Positions 1 through 11,115 of a stretch of 64,000 nt of DNA are shown one piece after another. The translations under genes and the position numbers were made by a program. Source of the DNA: Owenia fusiformis (Eukaryota > Annelida > Polychaeta > Sabellida > Oweniidae); contig CAIIXF020000001.1 in NCBI GenBank assembly GCA_903813345.2, forward strand, positions 47,139,885 to 47,203,884. Direction: 5' to 3'. Each line of letters opens with the position of its first letter. Position 1 is the first letter of the stretch. A model generated the notes under the pieces. It was not told where the DNA came from. It did no database searches and worked only from the letters and a program-made list of their open reading frames with translations.

Positions 1-333
1 AAGAAATGGCACCTTGTAAAATCCCTTCAAGTTTATGTTAACCCCAAACATACACAAACATATACACAAAAATATACATATTTCGCGTTTCTTTTGTTAT
101 CCAAAATTTATTTATGATGTAATGATATGATATATGACATATGATGTAAAAACAAAATTATAGAATTTAGAACTTAATGCTACTCAACTCAATTTGATGC
201 ATGTTGCTCACAATAAAGATGTTTTACAGTACTCTCCTGAAGTGATACCACTGACTGTGTTTACAATATGCATGTTTTACAGTAGTGTCCAGTTTTGATC
301 CCACTGTATTCTCATCATTGTATATTCTTCCAG

Positions 334-3300
334 GGTGGACACGTACTAACTCCATTACCAGGGGCCACAACAACCAAGCCTGGATCAGCAGTAAGCCAAC
401 TATCTCTTTGTCCTAACAATAGACAATTGAACTTTTTTTCGGTTCTTTACTACATATCTTTGTCTGTAAAAAAAGGCAAATTAAAATGTCATTAAGTCTA
501 ATTCACTGAAGTAATTTATCATTTTGAAGACACCTGTATAAAGACCTACTTAATGTAAGGTCTTCTGTTCCATGAAAACAACACTTTATTGTGGTTCTTT
601 ATGGCCAGTTGATTATTTAAGGCTTGATGTTCTCAAATTTAAAGGATTGCCAAAAATGGGGTTCGGTATGATAGTTAACAATCCACATTCAATAGTTGTG
701 AGGAGGGAGTAAGACCAAAACAAGATTAATTGCTTCTTTCCACAAGTTTCTCATTTAAACTGAATGTTTGTATTAAACTTAGCACCCGTTTATAAGGAAA
801 AATAATCTAAATTGTCAAATTAGACAAAGGGATTTACCAATTCTTAATCGATGACTATTCCCTGTTAAAAGCCAGAGCTCAACACGCGAGGGTGTTTCTT
901 TAAGCAATAGAAGAAAACTGAATAATGGATGAACTTCGGAAGTATTGAATTATCTAATCATGAATGCTTATCCATTCAATTCAATCTTATTTGAAGCCTA
1001 ATCCCAGGATTGTAAGTGATCTAGGTATTAGTAGGTTAAATCAACGTCATTAAGTAAAATAAGGCGCATGTTTCGTGTCTTCTTTTACTTTTATATTATG
1101 TTTGTTAATGTCTTTGCTAAATTCATGTTTGTCTTATTATTGATTTGCTGTTTAGCAGGGAACATATCAGTATCCATATTTTTGTATCAATTTAGTATGA
1201 TTTGATATAAATAAAAGATTTAACTGGCTATGTCTGAAGCTAGGGATAGAAATTGATTACATTAAAAATGCTTGCAATTTGTGATATTTAGGGTGCAGTT
1301 TATGTTTTATATTCTTTGCTATCAAATAACAATGTTTCAATACTCAAATAAGTTAGCAGTGTTTGAATATGATATGAACAACCAGAGTCAGTCTTTATGT
1401 ATCGAATATCGACTCCTACATTATGAGTTAATTAATTGATCATTATTACTCAGTTTTAGGATGAGAGGGAGGGGGCCATCCAAAACTCTTTTATCATAAA
1501 TATTGATATTGATATGTCCCCTGCTTTGCTCTAGAAATATACAAATAAGTTCTAATTGCCTTGTAGATTGTCTGAAGAAACAAACTCAGATTATCAATAA
1601 AAACTAAACTCATTTTATTATTTTCAATTATTTCCCAAGAAAGCATGAGGCTATAGTAGACTATAGGCAAGTATTAGAAAATATCTTACAGTATGATTAA
1701 TGTTCCAATTAAAATAGAAGCATGTGAAGGTGTGTTTGCACAATAGTGTTGTTTATGAATAGCCAGATGATAAAACAATACACAACAGTCAATTCTGACG
1801 TCTTAAATGTCATATCATTTTAAGAGTGTCATCTTGAAACTAATTTCATTTTTCAAGGGTGTCGTTTTGAATTTGATATCACCTCAAGAGTGTATCTTGA
1901 ATGTGATGTCATTTAAATAGTGTCATTTTGATTGTGATGTCATTTCAAAAGGGTCATCATAAATATATCCATCTTGAATGTGATATAAATTCAAAAGTGT
2001 CCCTTTGAATGTGATATCATTTCAAGAGTGTCATGTTGAATGTGATATCACATAAAGAGTGTCATCTTGAATTTGATGTCATTTCAAGAGTGTCATCTTG
2101 AATGTGATATCATTTCAATAGTGTCATCTTAAATTAGTGTTGTTGCGATGTGCCATAATCATACATCGATGCATCGGCAATTTTCAGTAGTAAACATCGA
2201 TGCACATCGCGATGTACATCGAGAAAAAGTCCGAGAAAAGTGCACTGAAATACCGAACGATAATGCACTAAAATACCGAACATAACAAATTAATAAGAGT
2301 ACGCTGGTACATCCGGGAACTTCTACAAACGGTGAAATGAAAGTAAAGTAAATTTCTTTAGATTAATGGTTCATTTCGACTAGCTAAAAAAGTTTTAAAG
2401 CGAAAGAATATCAGAAAACATTGGAAAATGAAATAAGACATGAGAAAGGTAAGCGATTTGCATCAAAATAAAATAAGAAAGGGTGATTTTTAGCAAATTT
2501 AATTTTTTGAAAAACATCGATGTTTTGTTTCAGACATCAATGCATCGCCAGAATCAGCTTTGGCGATGTATATCGCGATGTAAAGATTAATCGCGACAAC
2601 ACTATCTTAAATGTGATACCATGTGATGTCATTTTAAAGGTATCACCTTGAATGTGATATATGTTCAAGAGTGTCATCTTTATTGAATGTGATATCATTT
2701 GGAGAGTACCACCTTGAATGTGATATCATTTCAAGAGTGTCATCTTGAATGTGTTATCATTTCAAGAGTGTCATCTTAAATGTGATATAATTTCAATAGT
2801 ATCATCTTGAATGTGATATCATTTCAAGTATCATCTTGAATGTGATATCATTTCATGTCATAGATCACTTGTTATAATATGTTTAAACTACAGTTTGTGT
2901 TGGAGTATATGTGAATTAGATAACTTAGAATCAATTAGAAGGCAGCTTAATTAACTGTAAAATAATTGACTTTGTAGACATTTCCATTCTTTGGTATTGT
3001 TCCTGCTATTTTGAGTGAGGAGGGAAAAGAACTAGAGGGGACTGCAGAAGGTTATCTCGTAAGTTTACTTTGAGAATCAATTCACATTGACAAACATCTT
3101 ACTGAAAATATCAAATAAAAACAACCGAACTGCCCAAGAGAGTAATCTTTACGAAATAAATACACCTCTATATTGTTAGATATTTATCCATCAAAAACCA
3201 AGCAGAAAGGCAAAAGCAATGTCACTGTGTTAAATACTGTATAAAATGATAAGTGATGTAATAAAGTTATAAAATTAGTATAAAATATGTATCCTTTGTA

Positions 3301-5850
3301 TCCAAGGTGTTCAAGCAGCCATGGCCAGGTATCATGCGAACAGTGTTTGGAGACCATGAGAGATATGAGACAACATATTTCAAAAAGTTCCCAGGTTATT
3401 ATACAACAGGGGATGGTAAGTCAAATTAGTAAAGTCATAAGCCACATATTAGGGGTTTCTGTCAATTTTTATAGTTCAAGTTTCCAAGTACCGGATTTTC
3501 TAGCATATAAGCCCTGGGCGTATAACTGAAAGAAGGGGTAATTTCGTCTGTTATTTTACCTCTTATTTTTCGCCCATGGGCGTATAAGTGTACTACTTTC
3601 GATTTTTGGCCCAGTGGGCGTAAAGGTGAGAAGAGCGTGGGCATCAGCCATCTTCCTCAAAGACTACCGTACCTACTGTTGTAGTCCTACCACATGTTTT
3701 GTAAGAATTATAAAGGAAATGTCACCTACAACCTTGGACTTAATGTTGAAACAAAGTAACAACAGAACGATCCACCACTGCCACTTACGGCACAGCGTTG
3801 AACTTAATGTTGAAACAAAGTAACAACAGAACGATCTGCCAGTGACAAAATACTCTTGAATTTATTGAAAAAATCAATAAATAGTCATTTTTTATAGGCC
3901 CATGAGCGTATAAGCGTACTACATTCGATTTTTGGCCCATGGGCCTAAATTTAGGGGGGCGTATATGCGAGAAAATCCGGTATGTTTAAATATCTTTAAA
4001 CTAAGCAAAAATTAAGCTTTAAAGGAAGGAGAAGAAGCCGTTCCATTCCAATGAAGTAACTCGTCTCTTCACTAATTAGACAGAGTTCTTTGATCTAACT
4101 ATTCCATAGGCTTGAAAGCCCATGTTTATCCCAACCAGATTTTTTATCAGTATTCCATGCAATATTGATCTGCCTAGGAGTTGCTAACTTTAATTTTACA
4201 TTCCAATTTCATAAGACCAAGAAAGCTACATTTGAGACTGTTGAGATCTTATCAGCATCAAGTTCTATATTTATACAAATTATTCGATTTTGGTTTATAA
4301 AATACGGGACAAAACATGAATGAAAACATGAATGACAAATGTACATGAACTTTACCAAACTGGAAATTTTATTTTATACAGGAGCCAAGCGGGACAAGGA
4401 TGGTTATATCTGGATCACTGGACGTATTGATGACATGTTAAATGTCTCTGGGCATTTACTAAGTACTGCAGAGATTGAATCTGCGCTTATAGAGCATCAT
4501 GCCGTCTCTGAATCAGCAGTTGTCTCTCACCCACATGATGTCAAAGGAGAGTGCACATACTGTTTTGTCACCCTCAAAGAGGTAAGAAAATGTTTATGAG
4601 TAATTTGATGTGCAATTACAAAATGTGGACTAAATCACAATAGTCAGATGGAGCTTCCAGAACACTGTGTATAAATGAATCTTATTAACATTGAAAGTAT
4701 TTTCAAAATGTTTTAATTATAAATATTCAAACATAACATGTGATGTGACAGTAACTACATGTAGAACAATTGATTTACTGGTGGATAACAATTGTAACAA
4801 AGACCTCGGTTTTATGATGTATGGCAATTATATGACCTCAGATTTCATTCTGACCATTGTCAAAGACCTCAATCGCAACTCAATTTCGGTCTTTTAACAA
4901 TGAACAGAATAAAACCTTTGGTCATAATGTTCCACCATAAATCATAGTCTCGGTCTTTATTCTTCAATTAAAGATATAGACTTTGCAAGTTAAGTCAAAT
5001 CTTAATAATTAAACGTGTCACAGCTGATGTTGACAGGCTCTCCTAGACTCAGCTGCATTTTTACTTTGACTGTATGGTCTTTAATTTTGGATACAAAAGT
5101 CCATGTTTTTTTTACTTGTAGCAATTGTTTGTATCATGTAGCATAACTACTTACTTAAGCATGTTACCATATATGAAATCAAAACATATACCAGTATCAA
5201 AAATGTCAAAATAATTTTAACTTTTTGTAGGGTCATGAATTCTCAGATGAGCTATGCAAAGCCCTGAAGCAGCATGGTAAGAAATGCAAGAATTATAAGT
5301 TGTGTGAGAGAGTCCTGCTGGAGTTTTTACATGATAGACTGACTGATATGTCTGATAATGAAATATAATGGGATATTATATAATGACAATGAATTGATAG
5401 GCTAAGATAATTAAAAATATGCCATAATTGTGATAATTATTCCATTTATGTTATGTTATGTAGGATTTTCTGTTAGAAGATTATGTTTGAAATATAACTA
5501 GAAAATCAAGTGTGATGGAGTTATTGAAATATGAATTCATTTCAAATAATCATTCCTTTTTAAAGAAGTAAAAATCTATTTTCAAGAGACAGGTTGATGA
5601 ACATTCTGCAGTTCGCAACATTTATGCAGTTTTTACTTCTTTTTTTGTAGTGAGGGAACTCATTGGTCCATTCGCTCAACCAGAATATATCCAGGATGCA
5701 CCTGGATTGCCGAAAACACGATCAGGAAAAATTATGAGACGAGTATTGCGTAAAATTGCACGTGGAGAAAGAGATTTAGGAGATGTTACTACACTGGCTG
5801 ATGAAACTGTGGTGGAATCTTTATTTAAATTGAGACCAAAAAATGCCTGA
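334..5850 (+). CDS. ACSS2: Acetyl-CoA synthetase, cytosolic type (3' part, six exons)
   Basis: AMP-forming ligase that makes acetyl-CoA from acetate, ATP and CoA in cytosol and nucleus. Coding exons: 334-390, 2978-3058, 3307-3415, 4382-4581, 5231-5276, 5651-5850; all junctions are GT-AG and in phase, giving 230 C-terminal residues of a family usually near 700. Seen in sequence: [19 protein letters not shown], the nucleotide-binding motif YYTTGDG, the hinge motif [16 protein letters not shown], and the C-terminal [11 protein letters not shown] motif, whose lysine (codon 5728-5730) is the residue known in the family to catalyse adenylation and to be controlled by acetylation. The stop follows FKLRPKNA, with no peroxisomal targeting tripeptide. 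The 5' exons lie left of the window. Order and spacing of motifs match animal ACSS2 closely; a paralogue such as ACSS1 is possible but less likely because the motif sequences follow ACSS2. Confidence 0.94.
391..1796. other. ACSS2 intron, left part, no feature seen
   Basis: AT-rich intronic DNA between the first visible exon and the minisatellite. I see no exon, RNA gene or repeat structure in it. Confidence 0.6.
1797..2868. repeat. 31-bp minisatellite in ACSS2 intron
   Basis: Degenerate tandem repeat with a unit of about 31 bp, typified by TGATATCATTTCAAGAG followed by TGTCATCTTGAATG. It runs 1797-2134 and resumes 2605-2868; the gap is a 470-bp transposon insertion. Some units are shortened or carry substitutions (GATGTC for GATATC), so the array is old. 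It lies in the intron before the exon at 2978. Confidence 0.9.
2135..2604. mobile_element. hAT-like MITE inserted in the minisatellite
   Basis: 470-bp element with terminal inverted repeats starting TAGTGTTGTTGCGAT on the left and ending ATCGCGACAACACTA on the right (one mismatch). It is flanked by a perfect 8-bp duplication TCTTAAAT at 2127-2134 and 2605-2612. An 8-bp duplication with TAGTG-type ends is the known signature of the hAT superfamily. Subterminal regions are rich in CATCGATG and CGATGCATCG motifs, probably transposase-binding repeats. No transposase coding sequence is present, so it is non-autonomous. Confidence 0.88.
3489..3982. mobile_element. MITE with TACCGGATTTTC ends
   Basis: About 490 bp in the ACSS2 intron 3416-4381. 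Ends are inverted repeats: TACCGGATTTTCTAGCATAT on the left and ATATGCGAGAAAATCCGGTA on the right, both including the TA that could be a Tc1/mariner-type target duplication. The phrase GGGCGTATAAG recurs inside, and a short tandem duplication (AACAGAACGATC) is present near 3765 and 3825. No coding capacity. Confidence 0.75.
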
Positions 5851-8800
5851 TTTTAAATCACGTAGCAGGTGGATTGCACTTCAGTTGGTGTTTTTTGTCT
5901 AAGCACTTAAACTCCGAGTTCCATTAATTTTGCTCATCTAAGATTCCTCACTTTAATGTGAACTTCTCATCTCATTCCACTCATATTGTATTATGACAGA
6001 TTGACTGATTTCTCCCGTCATGAAGGTGCATTGATTGGTAAAACAAACGGCTAAGCAAAATTCACATAACATGAGAAATATTTTGCTTAAGCCTACCCTG
6101 ATCAAAACTATCTGGCTATGTCTTCAGATTGTGATACATAGTCATTAATTAAAAGTCTGTAAAATTATCTAAAAATAACACATTCTCTTAATTTTAACAT
6201 CCGACCACAGGTGATTGTTGATAATTGTTTAGGTTTTCTGTATGGCCTCTCAAATATACCATTGTTGTTTTGTTTATATATGAAATGTTAAGGCCCAATT
6301 GAAGTGTAATTCACCATTCGCTTATTTTCTGCCTGTGATGCGAATGATATAATGAAAATATGTGAACAAAATAAAGGTACATGTGTACAAAATTCTAAAA
6401 ACAAGATGAAAAATGCAATAAAAAAGAAAATGAAATTGATATTTTGTAAATCCACAATTTTGGATTTTCAAACAGTCTTTACATACAAAGATCAGTACAG
6501 TTGTATTTGATCTCCCATCAAAGTCAAAGTTTATGAAAACAATGATTTGGAAGTTGTAAATGCAGAAACTGTAGGCTATGAATCTTGTATGGACAAGATA
6601 GGCCTAGCTTGACCTATTTTGACTCACTGGATATTGATGCACTATGGATATTTTCCATAAAATAATACAATCACGCATGTAAGCAGACACATTTATATTC
6701 ATAATTACTTATATGCGCACAGTAATACAAAATGCATAGATCTATTTAGTATGTGGTTTTGAGACAAATATAAAATCATCCCTTGTGATCGGAAAATTGG
6801 GCCGGAGGGGGGAGCAGCCAAATTCTGCTAGAAAATTCAACAAATCTGGAAGATTTAATTTTTCAAGAAAAGTTTACTATTGAAATGTGTGGGCACACAG
6901 TATGGCAAATATGTTAGGTATTTTAGGATTTTTTGAATTGATACCCTTCTAAGATATGGGATCCATTAAAAAAGATGCAAGGCCACCAACATGCAAAAGT
7001 CAATGTTTTTTCGATAAATCAAGCAGTCTACACCACCCTGTCCCATTTTTCCAATTACAGGGTGTGAAAATATTTGGGAGGTTTTGTTATAATTTTGTAT
7101 ACTTTGGTATTTCATTAATACATCGAAAATGTATGAATGTAACATTCAAAATATCATTATATTAATCAAGAGAATGGTATAAATGTATATTATTAAGTTA
7201 ACTTATTATTGTGTGAAACATTTTGAATTTTAATGACTGGAATGATGTCATGTTTTGTAGGTCATGTCGAAGTTTTTGTAAAGGTCACCTCAAAAGTAAT
7301 TCATTAATTGTGTATTTAGCCTTTTAAATGTATAACAAGGCAGGAAAGTTGAAGGCCACATTCATAGGTATAGGTAACCTGAATAGTTGAGGTTTAAATT
7401 GATTTCAAGGCTTCTTGGAGGTCAATTTCTATAAAATATCAGGGCCACAAAAAGAGGGTAAAACACAACAAAACAGATGAATATGATATACTGTACAAGT
7501 ATAATGAAACAAATGAAGATAGTTTGAACTATTTCATGTAGTTTATGTACTCATTTATTTTTATATCATAGTTTGACCTTTATTTAGTAATATTGTGTTT
7601 AGCTAGAAATGTGTGGAAATAATGAAACATTAACTTAGGATTGATAACCAAACATTTACTTTGTAGTCGCACTCCTGGAATATAACTTGAACTGTGATGT
7701 ACTAACATTATGATATATATCTTGGAACTATGTTGACAGTGTATGTTTTTTATGTTCATTTTAGACTCATTTCAATGTTAAGTCATGTATGTACATTGAA
7801 CCATAAACTGATGACTAAATGTATGTTCCATCATTGACTAATGTATGTACACTGTACCATAAAACTGGTGATTAGTTTATGTTTATTGTATCATAAAACT
7901 GGTCACTGTTTTAAACAATGTATTTGCATCTATTTTTATGTATAATGTATAAATGGCTTGTGATCTTTAAGAATCTTCATCAAGTGGGAAAAATCTCCGA
8001 TAATGCACCCCAATACTCATTTTATCCGGTGTTTCTTGTCATATACCATATGTATTATTATTCTCATTCCGATGTGATATTGAAGTTCATTATATTCATG
8101 TGCGATTGTATTTCTTGATATAAATAAAATAGGGTTATCATTAACTAGAGGTCTGTTTTTGGAAATGTCTTAACTTCATATTTTGTTGCAAGTCAATGTA
8201 CATCAGGGTAAAGCTCTTATATAAGTGCTGTTTCATCAGAATTTAAATGAAATCTAGACTACCTTGATGACATTGAATTTTCAACTTTAGGTCATTTGAT
8301 TCAAGGACTTCTCCATCTGTATAAAAGTTAAACACGTGTAAAGACAGACTTGGATTCTGTAGGTTAAAAGGTGTTTCTATTGAGTTTGACATGTTGAAAA
8401 ATGATACAATTCTGAACTTAACTCAAGATGCTGACATGTGTAAATCTTAAAGTATTGATATCTATTCATTATCTATTCACTATACATGTACTTTAATGTT
8501 TATGAAATACTGATAGGCTAGAATTCAAAATTGAGTACTTTTATAATTCTTTATATTGATATTTTAAAATTGTCTGTGTAGACTGTCAGATTGTCGAGCA
8601 TTTCATTTTATTCAGTTTCCCTAAAATTTTTCGTTGAGTGGTGTTTTGTTTATGATCATATATAAAATTGTATAATATTGTTTAATTTAGGTTTAACATG
8701 TATAAGGAAAAGCAGAGTTCTGATTGTAAATTTTTGTGAGGTATACATTTGTATATACATGGTACATATAATCTAGAATATAAGCAGAAAATATAATAAA

Positions 8801-9183
8801 TTGAATAGTTGTGTTGTGTTTATTGTCTATTATAGTTTCCATCAAGTCTGAAGATTTGATGATGCATATCTGAAGATTGGACATATGTGCCAACATCAAT
8901 GGTACCCTTTGTATTCGATGCACTTCACTTCTTAAAGGAGAGATTCGTGTCCAGCTTATAACTAGACTCTGCATGAAGGGTAATCAATGGGCTTTCATAT
9001 TCATACACAAGGTATGATCCAGACATGCTGATAAAAATGGTCTTATTATTTGTAAAAATGTACTTCCATCTGTAACTTGAATACAATTCATTAAAAGTGG
9101 AGTTTACTTATGTTGCAAGTTTACAATGCCGGTAACTATGGAAACGGGATACTAGATACTAGAGATACTGTGATGACATGATA
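5851..9183. other. ACSS2 3' flank, no further gene seen
   Basis: Probably the ACSS2 3' untranslated region followed by intergenic DNA. AATAAA hexamers occur near 6368, 6416 and 8123, and I cannot tell which, if any, is used. A weak degenerate repeat of about 40 bp (ATGTATGTACATTG, CATAAAACTGG) lies at 7780-7905. Short reading frames here show no recognisable protein. Confidence 0.5.
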
Positions 9184-10108
9184 CAAGGGTGTTCAAAAAA
9201 ACGCAACCCAAAGAAATTGCTATACATGTATCTTGAAAAATACTAGTTCAATTATGTTCATTTTTTCAGGAAAGTAAGAAGAGACTGTGTTTGTATGGCT
9301 CCTGTAGTTGGTTAGTTGTAAAACATGATGCATTGGACACCTGCTCAAAAGACAGTTGTACTAGGAAAATACGAAAAACCCACTCAGGGCTGACTGCAAC
9401 CGCAAAAAAACTAAATAACTTCCCAGCCATAGCGTTTTGGCTCTTCAAATTTGGCACAAATCATCTTGATTCATTGTATGGTAAATCTGTAAAGTGAAAT
9501 TAAAATCACTTCAGGGACTTTACAGTTATGATCAAAATGCTTTCAAATCTCAGTCAAACGCCCTGGTTCCAGCAGACTTCGGAAGGCATTTTGACCATGA
9601 CTGTAAAGTCCCTGAAGTGATTTTGATGAAACTCCACAAATTCACCACACATTGAATGAGGATAAATTGTGCCAAATCTGAAGTGCCAAAACACTATGGT
9701 TAGAAAGTTGTTCGGTTTTATTGCTGTGGTAGTCACCTCTGACTGCATTTTTCATATTTTCCTAGAACAACTGTCTTTTGGGCAGGTGTCCTAGAAATCA
9801 GGTTTTACAACTTACTAACAACAGGAGCTATACATACACAATATCTTCTTTCTTTTCCTGAAAAAATTAACATAATTGAATTAGTATTTTCGAAGATAAA
9901 TTGATTTTCCATTCACATTTTTCGTATTTTCCATATAAGACTGCCTTTTGAGCAGGTGTACAAGACATCATGTTTTACAACTAACTTACAACAGGAGCTA
10001 TGCATACACAGTCTTTTCTTTCTTTCCTGAAAATATTGAACACAATTGGATAAAAATTTTCCAAGATATAGCGATTTCTTTGGGTTGCGTTTTTTTTTGA
10101 ACACCCTG
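9184..10108. mobile_element. Palindromic MITE, copy 1 (GGGTGTTC-AAAAAACGCAACCC family)
   Basis: 925-bp fold-back element. Left end CAAGGGTGTTCAAAAAAACG, right end TTTTTTTTGAACACCCTG, with TA on each side (9182-9183 and 10109-10110), as expected for Tc1/mariner-type MITEs. The arms are long and imperfect and contain partial tandem duplications (the motif CTTTCCTGAAAA recurs near 9855 and 10023). A second copy is at 37911-38826. Reading frames of 60-70 residues on both strands reflect arm symmetry rather than a protein. Confidence 0.85.
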
Positions 10109-10110
10109 TA

Positions 10111-11081
10111 CATCAGATTGAATAAAGGTGCCTTTGCTTCCAGAAAATTATTTCAGCTATACTAGTTGAGCGTAGACAACCTTTACACTATACAATATAG
10201 TAAATATACTTAAAAATACAGTACACATTAATACACTATACTTTACAATATACACAATGCAACTATACAGTAAATCCTGAGTGAACACCTATGGAGCCAC
10301 AAAAATTTGTTCATTTTATAGGTGTTCACTACAGAGAGGTTATTTCAATTCAGGGGCACTTACACATATTTTGTAGAGTGATGAGGACAAAAATGTTTTG
10401 ATCTTTTTATATCCCCGAGGGCACATTTCCAAATTAAATGTCAGTTTGTTATATCCTAGATCACAACCTATTTTCTTTAATTGTTTCTCCACTTCAATAT
10501 CATCATGCTTTGTAAAATTGTAATCTAGGAATTTTAGGGAACACTTTAACCATGTTTTGAGAATGAAGAATATTTAAAACTTGGAAGGCATCAACTATTC
10601 CATGTCTTATTGGCCCCGATCATGTAAGATGAACATAATATGTCAATTTTATATATAAGGCATGTTTATTCAACAAATCATATTTCACAGTTAATTGTGA
10701 GTTTTTATGTAAAGGAAAAAACTGATGCAAATGATGCATACCGTAAGCCTAGAAACTAGCAACAAAATTTTACCAATCATAGAAAAAAATATATCCATCC
10801 AAAAATATTTGCACTATGCATGCAAAGTATAAAATGGCTTATACTAGTCTTAGTTGCTGATTCAAAGTTTTCAAAAACAGTAAAATCCAGGTTGTCTATA
10901 GCTGCCATGACAACAATGTTTTAATATTCCATAGCTTAATAAGGTAATTGGAGATTGTAGATATCTAATTTCACAAATCCAGAGCTAATATTGTGAAGGA
11001 TACATAGTTTCTGTGCACACAATATGCTTGCAAAAATATATCCAATACAAAAAGTGCTTTCAGGAGTCTTGGGTTCTCTGT
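10111..11081. other. Intergenic DNA with a CAGTAAA..TGTTCAC repeat
   Basis: No gene seen. A short dispersed repeat (10268-10370) carries GAACACCTATGGAGCCACA and GTGTTCACTACAGAGAGG; related copies lie near 13735, 13957 and 22003. The rest is AT-rich DNA between two genes. Confidence 0.5.
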
Positions 11082-11087
11082 TTTATT
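11082..11087 (-). promoter_or_regulatory. Candidate poly(A) signal of the secreted-protein gene
   Basis: AATAAA on the minus strand, about 29 nt beyond the stop codon at 11116-11118. Position and strand fit the gene's 3' end, although a 3' UTR this short is unusual and AT-rich DNA yields the hexamer by chance. Confidence 0.4.
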
Positions 11088-11115
11088 TAGAACTATTGAC
11101 TATAACATCAAGTCA

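Noticed and set aside
9266-9497. Overlapping 63-68-codon frames on both strands, repeated at 38156-38725
   Set aside because: Produced by the symmetry of the palindromic MITE arms, not by a conserved protein.
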